Shown one piece after another: positions 31,792-41,591 of a DNA stretch of 64,000 nucleotides (positions within the stretch are counted from its first letter, which is position 1; the number at the start of each line of letters is the position of its first letter). Source of the DNA: Agarophyton chilense. Lineage: Eukaryota > Rhodophyta > Florideophyceae > Gracilariales > Gracilariaceae. The DNA lies in NCBI GenBank assembly GCA_030374765.1, contig JARGXX010000031.1:310001-374000 (forward strand). The letters are read 5' to 3'. Made by a program: the position numbers and the translations under genes. A model generated the notes under the pieces. That model was not told the origin of the DNA. It was given only the letters and a program-made list of their open reading frames with translations, and did not search any database.

Positions 31792-33687
31792 GTGTCTCGC
31801 TTTCCGGTCACTATATATACTTCTCTCCCAATGGGGTCCTTCACCACTTCTGAGGATCGCCACAAAACCGGCACATCGGTACAACTTTCTTCTACTCCTC
31901 CGACTTTAGGCGATAAGCAACTTCTCGCAACAGCAGTCTCAACCAGCCCTCTCAAAGGAATGAACCCATACGTCCTCAACCCGCTCTCGGGGCCATCGGC
32001 CTCCGCGCCGGCGGACAACGAAGCTCCCCAGCAGGGTGGGTATTTCTCCGGTTTGGAGGCGGCTCCGTCAGGTACCGAACCTTCCGCCTCGGCGAGCAAT
32101 CGACATCCTCAGGAGGATTTGGACATTAACGCGGTGGCTTGGAACTCCGCTCATGGGATGCCCTTGGTAGCAAACTCCAGAGGTTGGATCTCAAACGAAT
32201 CCTTTCGAAGGTGGAGTCCCCTTACCAATCCGGTGATATATTCCCGCGCTCCGTGGTTCCATCCGACAGCGGTTCGCGACGATGAGCTCATCGACTCCTA
32301 CGTGGAGGACGGCTTATTGCCGGGTGGCCTACCTGTCGAGGTTGTACGTTCTCCCGATTGGAGGGCGCGGGTAGCCATAGAGCCTCAGTATCTATACCGC
32401 GGTCGAGGGGAGTCCCTGGACAAGGCGCGCGCAGCGATGGCGGCTCTGGACTACCAGCGATTGGAGAGGTCACGCTTTGACCATCTGGTTCCCCCGAAGT
32501 ACGGGTTCGATGTCGCCTATTACCGCACGTTCGGTGAGGTCTCCTACGGGGATAACCTGGCAGCCTTTCCCGAAGCCGAGTTCCGCGGACCGGGTTTTCC
32601 TCTCCGAGAAGATATGCTCCAATGGAGTCGTCCCATCCTTCGGGCTGAATTCAGGTACCTTCAACGGCATTTTACCCAGTATGGGTTCGGTCGACGCGTG
32701 CGCTTCGAGCGCCGCTCGCACTCCCGTTTCGGGTTCCTTGTCCAGTATTCTCACGTGGAACTGGAGCGTATCCGTAACACGGCGAAGGTTGGGCGATTCG
32801 TGCCACTTCCAGCTTGGTGGAGTAAGGTCGAGGTCCCCCGAGGGTGCTTTGCTGAACTGCCCCCATGCATCTACTATATCGGGTCTCGTTTGATGCACGA
32901 CCCGAACTCGGGATACTGGGCCCTCGTTGCAGCCGAGTGGGCAGCCCGCGTAGCGGCGCACCTCCTCTGGGATGCTCATGACCATTTCCGTATCTGGTAT
33001 ATTACTCCGATGCTACAGACCATCATGCGTCAGATCGACCTTGTCCCAGCGTTGGGTTCGGCCAGCAGCGTGCAGGACCTGTATCCAATCTTGGACGTGA
33101 TCGACAACACCCAATGGGATCGAGTTCCAGTGGAAAATCAGCCCGCAGGGGAAGAATCCGCGCGAGACAAGTCTCCTGGCCGGTACGATCCGGGCTCCGG
33201 TAACTGGGTCTATTACAATCCCTTTGAAGGGGTTCGCATTAGCGCGGCGCAAGCACGGGCGCTGATTGACTCGCCTCGACCGATGCCGGTGGGGCACCCG
33301 ACGGGGTTCATTTATACCGACGATTACGAGTACGAGCCTCCAGTAGACCTGGACGATCCAGCGTTGGATAACGACATGCCAGCTCCTAGTGGAGTACTCC
33401 CTGTGGAGCCATCTGCACCCTTCCAACCAGTGGGAACGACCTCAGCTGCGGCGGCGAATGCATCCGGTGGCGGTCCATCTGCTCCCCCCGGGTGGGGTGT
33501 GAACACCCTTGCGCAGGCGCCGGTTGTCACTCCGCAAGCGGATAGTGTGCGACAAGGCCTCGTGAACGCGGGCTTTCCGATTCCCCCGGGTATGACGGAT
33601 GTGAGCCAGATGTGGGCTTTCGCCTCGGCGTACCATCAGGGTCAGAATCCCAACGGTGGGGCGGGTCCCTCTTCGGGCTTTCCGTAG
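31792..33687 (+). CDS. antisense accessory protein of element X, 631 residues, unknown function
   Basis: An uninterrupted frame between integrase/chromodomain and 3' LTR, on the strand opposite to gag-pol. Residues 1-110 are Ser/Pro/Ala-rich and probably disordered. Residues about 115-450 look globular, rich in Trp, Tyr, Phe and Arg, with a basic patch GFGRRVRFERRSHSRFGF and hydrophobic 'YWALVAAEWAARVAAHLLW'. The C-terminal ~180 residues are Pro/Gly/Asp-rich. No zinc finger, protease, polymerase or signal peptide is seen. A decayed homologue lies in the same slot of element Z (18230-19240), so it is an inherited element gene. A TATATATA at 31812-31819 lies inside the first codons, so the real start may be a later Met (about residue 57). 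I do not recognise the family; capsid-like, RNA-binding or regulatory roles are all possible. Confidence 0.8.
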   Translation: MSRFPVTIYTSLPMGSFTTSEDRHKTGTSVQLSSTPPTLGDKQLLATAVSTSPLKGMNPYVLNPLSGPSASAPADNEAPQQGGYFSGLEAAPSGTEPSASASNRHPQEDLDINAVAWNSAHGMPLVANSRGWISNESFRRWSPLTNPVIYSRAPWFHPTAVRDDELIDSYVEDGLLPGGLPVEVVRSPDWRARVAIEPQYLYRGRGESLDKARAAMAALDYQRLERSRFDHLVPPKYGFDVAYYRTFGEVSYGDNLAAFPEAEFRGPGFPLREDMLQWSRPILRAEFRYLQRHFTQYGFGRRVRFERRSHSRFGFLVQYSHVELERIRNTAKVGRFVPLPAWWSKVEVPRGCFAELPPCIYYIGSRLMHDPNSGYWALVAAEWAARVAAHLLWDAHDHFRIWYITPMLQTIMRQIDLVPALGSASSVQDLYPILDVIDNTQWDRVPVENQPAGEESARDKSPGRYDPGSGNWVYYNPFEGVRISAAQARALIDSPRPMPVGHPTGFIYTDDYEYEPPVDLDDPALDNDMPAPSGVLPVEPSAPFQPVGTTSAAAANASGGGPSAPPGWGVNTLAQAPVVTPQADSVRQGLVNAGFPIPPGMTDVSQMWAFASAYHQGQNPNGGAGPSSGFP

Positions 33688-34033
33688 TTCCGCCTTCGGG
33701 TAATTGTAGAGTCCATAGCTTGGCGACAATAGTAAACTTCTGATATTTGCATAACTTCTTTTCTTCTTCCTTCCTAGAATCTTAACTTCTACTTCATCTT
33801 CTTCATTCCTTCTTAGGATCTTCTTCTCCACTTCGTGGGTCTTCTTTTCCTTTTTTTCATCATAAACTGTCCCGATAACCGGTGCTGTGTTCCCCGGTTA
33901 ACGGCGCTAGGCCGAGGGCCAGTAGACATTCCCTCTCAATACGTGTTCTTCGGGATACTCTCCTCAATTCCTCTTCAGAGGTCCAACATCTTCCTCACTT
34001 CGAGGTCCCATCCACAACAGTTCCCGTGGTGGC
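33688..34033. other. spacer between antisense ORF and chromodomain
   Basis: 346 bp with pyrimidine-rich runs. Transcripts of the antisense ORF and of gag-pol would overlap across it. No gene seen. Confidence 0.4.
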
Positions 34034-34395
34034 TTACCCGACTTGGGCACGATCCAGACTTGGAGGCAAGGTTACCCGAGCGCGTCGGTGATAGGATAAA
34101 ACCTTAGACCTCGGAAGGTGCTCAATGGGTTCCACTGTATCCTCATCAGGCGAGAATCCGTACCATCGGACTTGGTAGCGAACTTCTCCCTCGGAGGTGT
34201 AGATGTGACGCACGATGCGATCGATAACGAATTCCTGCGGATACACTTTTCCCTGTTCGGGCTTCTCTTCCATCTTGGAACGCTCTAGTTCCCTTGAGGG
34301 TGTCAACATAGGGTCTAGACACACCCCGGTGGGTTCTTTTCCGTGTTGCGTGCGGGTCTCAGCACTTCGTCCAAACGGCGCCGAGTGGCCTGTGG
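34034..34395 (-). pseudogene. element X chromodomain, out of frame with integrase
   Basis: Minus-strand frame ending at 34034 reads 'EFVIDRIVRH' then RYQVRWYGFSPDEDTVEP and 'IEHLPRSKVLSYHRR' (core 34085-34234). This is a chromodomain: beta strand, then the W-x-G-F and D/E-x-T-x-E-P motif, and a C-terminal helix. The aromatic-cage positions are F, W and F. Chromodomains at the integrase end are the mark of chromoviruses, where they steer insertion to modified histones. The frame is separated from the 555-codon integrase frame by stops between 34395 and 34534, so this copy cannot make the fused protein. Confidence 0.82.
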
Positions 34396-34533
34396 GCTAC
34401 GTTGTAACTTCCGTCTACGGAGTCAAAACGGCCCAGTTTTGGGTTCTTCTTAAAGCTGAGATCTTCCCGATAACAACGGTGTTCTTAGATTCCGTGACAG
34501 TTGAGAAACCGCGACGCAGTAGCGTCTCCAATC

Positions 34534-36792
34534 TCAGGGGGGTACGACTTCAACGTCCACCCGAGCTACGGGGACGAAGGTTGCTCTTGTGCAACGCGCC
34601 GTGCGACGGAGGCGGTTTGCGCGACGGTTGGTCGTCAGAGCCTTTGATTGGCTGGGTGCCATTCGACGTGTGCCACATAAATGCGCGGGCGCCGGTTGCC
34701 ACTCCGCAAGCGGATGTGAGGTGGCGCTTTCGACACGCGCTAGCACTCTCCTGAGCTGTCCCCGACGGGTCTCACTCATTTCTTTCCCATTCCTGATGGT
34801 TCTAGTGTCTCCATAGGAGTTCCTACTCCCATTCCATAACGGAAAGCCAAATTTGGTCAACCTCGTCGTCGAGATCTTCCCCGTGCGGGTCCGCTGACAC
34901 AGCTCGTTCCCGAGAAAGCAGGGTTTAAGTGTGCGACACCTCGGTGTCTCGTCCGCGGCGGCGGGTGATCGTCGGCTCTGTAGGCGTTCCGGGTGCGGAG
35001 TTCTCCACACGACTCTCCCTAGGCGGGGTTTCGTCATCTTTTCTGACGTCGTGCTCGGCTGGGTCGGCGGTGATGTCCCTACCCATACGCTGGGTTGTGA
35101 CTTCTCTTTCGCCGGCTCGGTCGGGCTCGCCGTCTCACTGTGAGAACTAGATTCCCTGTTAGGGCGACTGGCTGACGCCGAAGCATCGTCCTGCGAAGGA
35201 ACTAAGTCCTCCTCCCCCTCCTTAGGCGGAGAGCCAGGAGGTTTGATTACCTCCGGTGGGGGAGTAACTCTGTAAGAGTTCGTTGACTGGGCCCTTGAGG
35301 GAGCGGGCCCAGGTTCGGGAGTATCCGAAGTTTCCGGTAGGTCGTTTAAACCACGTTCCGGGTGCGGAAGTATAACGGGGCGGGTGTTCAAATCTCCGCC
35401 TGACGGGTTAACTTCCGTTGAATCATCCCCTGTGGAGGGCGTTGGTGCCGACACCACTTCCACATTTGGGTTGGGCGCTCTTGTGATGCGGTCCCTGGAG
35501 ATCTGTTCGTGGGGGTTAGCGATATCCAATACCACCGTGTCCGGGTCTACAGAAACTACACGATAGGGTCCGTCCACAATTGGCGAAAGCTTGTGCCTAC
35601 GTTCCTTTTCAGGATTATAGTATTCCTTTCGAAGGAAGACGAAGTCGTCGGGCTCCACCTGAGGTAGAGGTTTGCGAACCCGATTGTCAAAGTCCTTCTT
35701 GTAGGCACGTTGAGCTTTGTCCATTGCTTTCCGTGCTATCGGCACCATCTTCGTAAGCCACTCCTTCCAGGCTTCTCGGTACAATCCCGGTGACGGGTAC
35801 GTCGACAGCGTCGGTTGAGCCTCGATGGCGACCGGCGGCGGTGTCCTCGACAGTACCAGTTCGAATGGGGATAACGATGTAACCCGATGTACCTGGGTGT
35901 TGTATGCATACGTGATAGCGTCTGTGTACAAGTCCCAATTCTTGGGGTGATCCGCAACATACGATCTCAAGGCGTTGAGTATCGTGCGGTTAAACCTCTC
36001 CACCTGGCCATTCCCCTGAGGGTGATACGTAGTAACAAATAAATTCCTTACATCAAGGATTCGACATACATCCTGAAAGAACTTTGATGCGAATTGCCCT
36101 CCGTTGTCGGATAACAACTGCACCGGCGGTCCATATACGAACACCCAATGGGTCACGAACGCTTGCGCGACGGTAGTGGCGGTGATCCGCTTCAGCGGCA
36201 CAGTTCTCGTTAGCTTAGAGAATCTGTCAGAAATGACAAGCAGATACCGATGACCTCAAGGCGTCCTGATAAACTCCCCTAGGATGTCTATGGCCACGAA
36301 TTCGAGTGGAGCCCGTGACGGGAACAGCGTCAACTTCTTAGAGTACTTCCGAAGTTTGACGTCATTCTTGGCACAATTGGCGCAGGCCCGTCTGACGGCG
36401 TAACAATCGAATGCCATTGCCGGCCAGTAAAAGTCCCTTCTCAAAGTGAGGTACAGTTTTCTTCCCCCGGGGTGGGCGCCAACCTTCACATAGTGAGTGA
36501 GGTGTAATACCCTCTGTTGTAGGGTGTGCGGCACCACTATCCTCGGGCGAGGTCCAACGGTCCTGATTAGGTAACCCTGATCGTCGTCCTTGAAAGGTAA
36601 CTGAAATCCTGCGTTGAGGCGAGCCCGAATCCGTGTACAGAATGGGTCGAGCTGTTGCTCGCGTATCATCTCCTCTGGAGAGATAGGTATGAAAGAGCCG
36701 GTCGGCGAATCCAGACTCTCGTTGACGAGTATATCGTCACAAACATCATCCGTCAGCGGTTGAGCTCCTCCCTCGAGGTCCAATACCATAAA
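34534..36792 (-). pseudogene. pol: element X integrase and proline-rich tail
   Basis: Direct continuation, in the same frame, of the pol ORF after its TGA at 36793. It opens with a linker, then the HHCC zinc domain ('QRVLHLTHYVKVGAHPGGRK', 'DFYWPAMAFDCYAVRRACAN', C-x2-C). A second in-frame TGA lies at 36256-36258, inside 'GEFIRTP-stop-GHRYLLVIS'. The catalytic core follows: 'LLSDNGGQFASKFFQDV', 'TTYHPQGNGQVERFNRTIL', then 'YAYNTQVHRVTSLSPFELVL'. A typical C-terminal fold ('DFVFLRKEYYNPEKERR', 'GPYRVVSVDPDTVVLDIANP') precedes about 250 Pro/Ser/Thr-rich residues ending at 34534. Apart from the two stops it looks well preserved. Confidence 0.9.
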
Positions 36793-39162
36793 TCATGGGA
36801 TGTCATCGTCCTCGTAGGGTTTCGTTTCCGCTGTGGTTCCCAAGTAGAATAGTGCATCAGCCTGAGTGTTCAGCTTCCCTTTCTTGTACAGGATCTCAAA
36901 GTCGAATTCCGACAGTCGGAGACGCCAGCGCATAAGGCGGCCCGAGGGTTCGGAGATCTCCAGGAGCCAACGCAAGCATGCGTGGTCCGTATGGACTTTG
37001 AAACGAGTACCCATCAGATAGGGGCGAAGTGTAGCTAAAGCCCACACAACAGCTAAACATTCTTTCTCGGAGACCGAGTAGTTCCTTTCATGGACACTCA
37101 GGGAGCGTGACCAGTACCCAATAGGGTGACGTTCACCATCCTCAGAGGATTGGAACAGTGCACACCCTACTTGGTTTGCACTAGCCTCGGTGTCCACTTC
37201 GTAAGGGAGCCCAGGATTGGGTAGAGCCAAGATTGGCGGCGATGTTACGGCATTCACCAGTGCCGTGAAGGCAGACGCTTCCGCGACGCCAAAAGGTTCC
37301 AGTTTAACTGGTTGTCCCTTCGTCAGGAGCCTGTTGAGGGGGGTGGCAATATCCGCAAAGTTCGGGACGAATCGGCGATACACGTTACACAGACCTAAGA
37401 AGGATCGCAACTCCGTTTGAGTTTTCGGGTGTTTTGCTTCCTTTAAGGATTTCACTCGTACTTCATCGATTGAAAGCTGTCCGGAACCGATGATATGACC
37501 CAGATACTTAACCGAATCGGTGAAAAACTCGCACTTCTTGAGTTTCAAGGTGATTCCCGCGTCGCGGAGTATCTTCATTACGTCCCTGACGTGTTCGAGG
37601 TGGTCATCCAGGTTGTTGGAGAAGACAATAATGTCGTCTAAATACACTAGACACGTCCTCCACTTGAAGGGAGCCAACAGATTGTCTATCGCCCGTTGAA
37701 ACGTTGCGGGGGCATTTGTCAACCCAAAAGACATCCTCCGGAATCGGAAAAGTCCTTGATGACACACGAGAGCCGTTCTGTCTCGATCTTCCTCCCTAAT
37801 AGGGACTTGCCAGTAGCCCGAATTGGCGTCGAGGGTAGAGAAAACAGTAGCGCTCCCAAGGGAGTCGATGTATTCGTCCATCCGAGGGATCGGGTACACA
37901 TCCTTAATGGTTACCTCGTTCAGGCGTCTGTAATCGATGCAGAAACGCCACGATCCATCCGGTTTCGGAACTAACACCACTGGTGAGGCCCAAGCGGACT
38001 GGGCAGGTTCAATTACGCCCGCTTTAAGCATCTTTTCCACCTGAGATTTCTCCTCTTCCCGAGCTTTCGGTCCAGCCCTGTAAGGGTGTTGGGCAATAGG
38101 CCGAGTTTTCGGTAACAAGTCGATGCGGTGTTCAGTAATCCCAATAGTTCCAAGGGAACCATCCCACATGGGGGTAAATTCACGAAGCATGTGCCTCAGC
38201 TTCTCCCGATGAGATGAGGGTACATGGTTGAGATCCCATTCCTCCAATTCCTGAACAGGATCCGTCTGGTCTGCTCCTGTGATAGGGGCCGTAACCTTCT
38301 GAGGTTTAAAGTGTTCAGCGTGTGGAGCTGCAGTCGTATGCTCACCGTCTTCCGCGATTTCGGCAGTGTCCTCCCCCTCCTTAGGGTCCGCCACACCAAG
38401 GACCTCTGCGATAGAGATATTTGTAGGTACGACCGCATGCGGGTGTGGAAGAACAGAACCCAGGATCTGGTGTTTGACCAAATGCTGCGTTGTCTTTCCA
38501 ATGTTGGCTACCAAAACCTTGAAAGGTTTATCCGGTTCCACGGAGACAACCCCATTCGCAAGGGCGAGTTGACGCCGCGTATACAGAGACGGGTTGGGTT
38601 GTACCACATGCACACCAATTTGCTTGGTAACAACTGTGACCCAAACCTGAGTTTCTTGCGGGATAGCCATTGACTTCGCAACCTTTACCCGTGTAGACAC
38701 CGGGTCCTTCTTCACAGATTCCTGCGCGACAGGGAGAGGAACGCGTGTTCGCGCTGCTCCCTGTAAGGGTTTACGAACGATTGGGATCGTAGACCCGTCT
38801 TCGAGTTCCACAGTTCTATTCCGAGGACGGATGGCTTCCACGAAGCGGTCGCAAAAGTCACAACCCAGTATGACTGGTGCTGCAAGTGACTTGCATACAA
38901 TAAACTCTAGCTGAACGAGATAGGAGCCTAACCTCACCATGAGGGAAATTGTCCCTAGTGTCCGTAGCGGGTTGTTGTTCGCATCGGCGATATCCAAACG
39001 TGGACCGGTACGAACTTGAACCCGGAGCAGCGGGGGTAATAATTCAACATGAATTAAGTTAGGAGCGGCTCCTGTATCCAGGACAGATACTTGACGAACC
39101 ATAAACTTGTTGGACAGGCCGAAGTCGGCGAATACTTTATAATTCCGCTTGGCCATTACCAT
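36793..39162 (-). CDS. pol: element X pol: protease, reverse transcriptase, RNase H (789 residues)
   Basis: Aspartic protease at residues about 5-110 ('NKFMVRQVSVLDTGAAPNLI', active-site DTGA). Reverse transcriptase at about 390-570, with VLVPKPDGSWRFCIDYRRLN, 'STLDANSGYWQVPI', 'FRRMSFGLTNAPATFQRAID' and catalytic 'YLDDIIVFS'; all three aspartates are present. RNase H at about 650-780 ('YEVDTEASANQVGCALFQS', 'NYSVSEKECLAVVWALATLR', 'VHTDHACLRW', 'TQADALFYL'). The start ATG is internal; no ATG joins it to gag, so it is probably reached by frameshifting from gag (39360-39365). In this copy a TGA about 90 bp upstream of the ATG blocks that. The ORF ends at a premature TGA, with integrase continuing in frame. 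Confidence 0.93.
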   Translation of the reverse strand: MVMAKRNYKVFADFGLSNKFMVRQVSVLDTGAAPNLIHVELLPPLLRVQVRTGPRLDIADANNNPLRTLGTISLMVRLGSYLVQLEFIVCKSLAAPVILGCDFCDRFVEAIRPRNRTVELEDGSTIPIVRKPLQGAARTRVPLPVAQESVKKDPVSTRVKVAKSMAIPQETQVWVTVVTKQIGVHVVQPNPSLYTRRQLALANGVVSVEPDKPFKVLVANIGKTTQHLVKHQILGSVLPHPHAVVPTNISIAEVLGVADPKEGEDTAEIAEDGEHTTAAPHAEHFKPQKVTAPITGADQTDPVQELEEWDLNHVPSSHREKLRHMLREFTPMWDGSLGTIGITEHRIDLLPKTRPIAQHPYRAGPKAREEEKSQVEKMLKAGVIEPAQSAWASPVVLVPKPDGSWRFCIDYRRLNEVTIKDVYPIPRMDEYIDSLGSATVFSTLDANSGYWQVPIREEDRDRTALVCHQGLFRFRRMSFGLTNAPATFQRAIDNLLAPFKWRTCLVYLDDIIVFSNNLDDHLEHVRDVMKILRDAGITLKLKKCEFFTDSVKYLGHIIGSGQLSIDEVRVKSLKEAKHPKTQTELRSFLGLCNVYRRFVPNFADIATPLNRLLTKGQPVKLEPFGVAEASAFTALVNAVTSPPILALPNPGLPYEVDTEASANQVGCALFQSSEDGERHPIGYWSRSLSVHERNYSVSEKECLAVVWALATLRPYLMGTRFKVHTDHACLRWLLEISEPSGRLMRWRLRLSEFDFEILYKKGKLNTQADALFYLGTTAETKPYEDDDIP

Positions 39163-39300
39163 AACTCGATCCGGAATACGGAGATTACGGGACCGTATCC
39201 ACGGGCGACGAAGGACACTAAAGTATCCCGAGTTAACGTCGGTGTCAGCCGTTCACCTTGAAAGGATAGTCACAGCTGGGGAGCGAAGCTGGAGCGCCTC

Positions 39301-39365
39301 GGGCGTCTTCAACTCCGGCTTAGAAGACGCCCCTCCCGCAGGGGAGACTCCCAAGTTTAGTTTTT
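39301..39365 (-). promoter_or_regulatory. element X gag-pol junction: candidate -1 frameshift site with hairpins
   Basis: On the minus strand gag ends AAA AAC TAA (39357-39365). A 7-nt spacer leads to GGGAGTCTCCC, then a 10-bp perfect stem GGGCGTCTTC/GAAGACGCCC (39301-39332). One base back, the frame runs through the hairpins toward the protease; in X it meets one TGA (about 39252) that is absent from W. The same layout at 20558-20620 in W supports a function. Confidence 0.5.
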
Positions 39366-41386
39366 CGAAGCGGACCCCACCGAACTCGGTGCAGCTGCCT
39401 CGAAGGGGACCGGTTGTTCCCCGTTCGCGGGTACAAGTTCTGTTTCCCTGTCAGCAAGGTGGGCTCGGAGTATCCTTTGTTCTTCATAGGACCTACTCGG
39501 GACTCGAGCTTTCTCCTCAGGGGTCAGAGCCTCGTACTGAGCGATAATTCGTGAACCCTCCCGCACGGGAAATGTGCAGTCTGGTGCTTTGTGACCACGG
39601 AGGTAACATAAATAGCAAATCAGCTCTGCCGGGTTCGGTTGTGGACGTGAATCCACGCGACGTGGTGCTGTATCCCTCCATCCGGGGCGAGAGAACCGAG
39701 CAGCGGTATTCGCAAAAGGTAGCGATGCGGCTGGCACCCTCCGTCCGTGGGTATAGAGTGCAGGGTCTTCATCCGTAGTTGGAGCGGATGTCGACGGCAA
39801 CTCAGACGTACCCATAGATTCGGGGTTACTTCCCATGAAGTGAATGTTATCATTGACCCCCACAGGGGCAGGGCCTTCTGCGAGTGACAAAGACGAGTTA
39901 CCTCCATCGGCGAGGAGTGCACTTGTCGGCCGACTCTTTCGGTTCTGCCGGGCACGGAGAGTATCCCCCTTAGCCTGGGCGTACTGAACCAGTTCCAAGT
40001 AGGTCATCTTGCGCTTCTCTTCCCGATGTCGGGCAACCAATGCCCTTATCGAGGGATCCAAACCATCCACAAACATGGTGCATCTCTCGTAGGCGGGGAA
40101 TACATTCCCGCATCGGTGACACGCTTTATTCAAGCGAGTTGAATACACCGTTTCGGTTTCCATCGGCTTCTGCCGCGTATCCCTTAATGCAAGGATTGCT
40201 TCCTGAATCGCATTTCCAGTAGCGTATGACCTCAAGAGGTACTGCACCGCTTCGGACCAGCACGTGACTCCCCCTTCCGAGGCTCGGGATGATCCACGGA
40301 CGGAGCTGAACTGGTCTTCAGCCATCCCCTTTAAGAAATAGGGTAATGCAAGATACGCTTGCGCTTCACTCATACCGAAGATGTCAGCCTCCTGGACAAA
40401 CCTCGCAAGGAAATCGAGCACCAGAATTGGGTCTGTTCCTGTGAACTCCCTCTTCTGTAGGGTGATGCTCAGCCTTTTGATGTAGTCCTTGACCTTACCC
40501 GTTCCGCGGGATGTTCGATCTCCCGAAGGGTTATCCAACCGGTAATAGCGGTACGATAGCAGCTTCCGATAGAGAGGATTCGTCAGCTTCAGCTCCCTTA
40601 ATCCAAGGTGTTTCCTACCCTTCTTCCGGGTACGGATTGCCCCTGAGAGGTGTAAGTAGCCTTCGACCGAGTCGCCCGGGATGACCGGCGTTCATCTTCA
40701 CTATCCGAAGATTCGGAGGACGAACTCGATGGCGAGCGATTGGGATCGGAATCCGATAAATCCTCTTGGAGGTGAACCCTCTTCTTGGACTTGCGGCGGT
40801 CCCGTTTAGCGGAGCGGTATTCTTCGTCTTCCGAAACGTCGGGTTTATCCTTCGAGGCTTCTGTGTCTCCGTCCATACGGATAATGGCCTCGAGGGTGTC
40901 CAGCCGAGCTCGGAAGCGTTCCGCTTGCACGCGGTGTTCCTCCACGAGGCTCCGGTACTCCGGGATAAAGACCCCAGGGGTACCAAAGCTTTCTAAAAGG
41001 GAGTTCACATCCCTCCTCAGGGTACGAAGGTCATCGGCGACTCTCTGCACCGAGGCGTCCTCCACCTTGAGGCGGAGGGTAGTAACCTCCTGAAGGAGCT
41101 CGACGTGAGCCGCGTTGGCGATATCGATTCGAGTCTCCAGGCGCTGTAATTCAGGGTCGGCCCGACTTCGGGGTGCTGCTGAGGGGGTCTCCACCACTGG
41201 AGCTGGGCCCACAGCTACGACCTCTCGAGGACCTGAAACCACTGAGGGTGCTCTCCGAGTGCCCGGATCGATACCGGAATCGTTCCGACCTTCGGGAATT
41301 GAGCTCCTCGGCTTAGGCGGGGCCGGGGGCACTGAATCCGCTTGACGGTTCGATCCAGTCGTGGAACCACGGGTAGGCGACGACAT
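39357..41386 (-). pseudogene. gag: element X gag, split by a one-base frameshift
   Basis: N-terminal frame 40598-41386 starts MSSPTRGSTTGSNRQ and holds a coiled-coil-like stretch ('ADDLRTLRRDVNSLLESFG') and an Arg/Ser/Asp-rich middle. C-terminal frame 39357-40538 holds the capsid ('KRLSITLQKREFTGTDPILV', 'QAYLALPYFLKGMAEDQ', 'ACHRCGNVFPAYERC', 'MFVDGLDPSIRALVARHREE') and a zinc knuckle ICYLCYLRGHKAPDC (C-X2-C-X4-H-X4-C). Comparison with W places the break at the C-run 40640-40643, where one base appears to be missing. Gag builds the particle and packages RNA. A sequencing error in the homopolymer cannot be excluded. Confidence 0.9.
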
Positions 41387-41591
41387 GCTGCAGACACGAC
41401 ACCGACGATTCGGGGTAACGATGAAATTCGATCACGAGATTCCCGGAGAACGGATGACGTGACACAAAACAAAAATAAAAACCAATTCCACCCTTTCCAA
41501 AGGGGACCACTACAACAAATCTTCACGACGGTGCTTCCTCTTCCAAGAGATATTCCAACACGTGGATGACCAACCCAAAAGTCCGAGAACG

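Noticed and set aside
32470-32985. Minus-strand 171-codon frame opposite the antisense ORF as part of pol
   Set aside because: No gypsy motif, and it is a shadow of the conserved plus-strand frame, which has a homologue in element Z.
36256-36795. Stop-codon reassignment or programmed readthrough of TGA in pol
   Set aside because: Host genes such as Pus7 end in TGA, and the copy has other defects; nonsense mutation is simpler.
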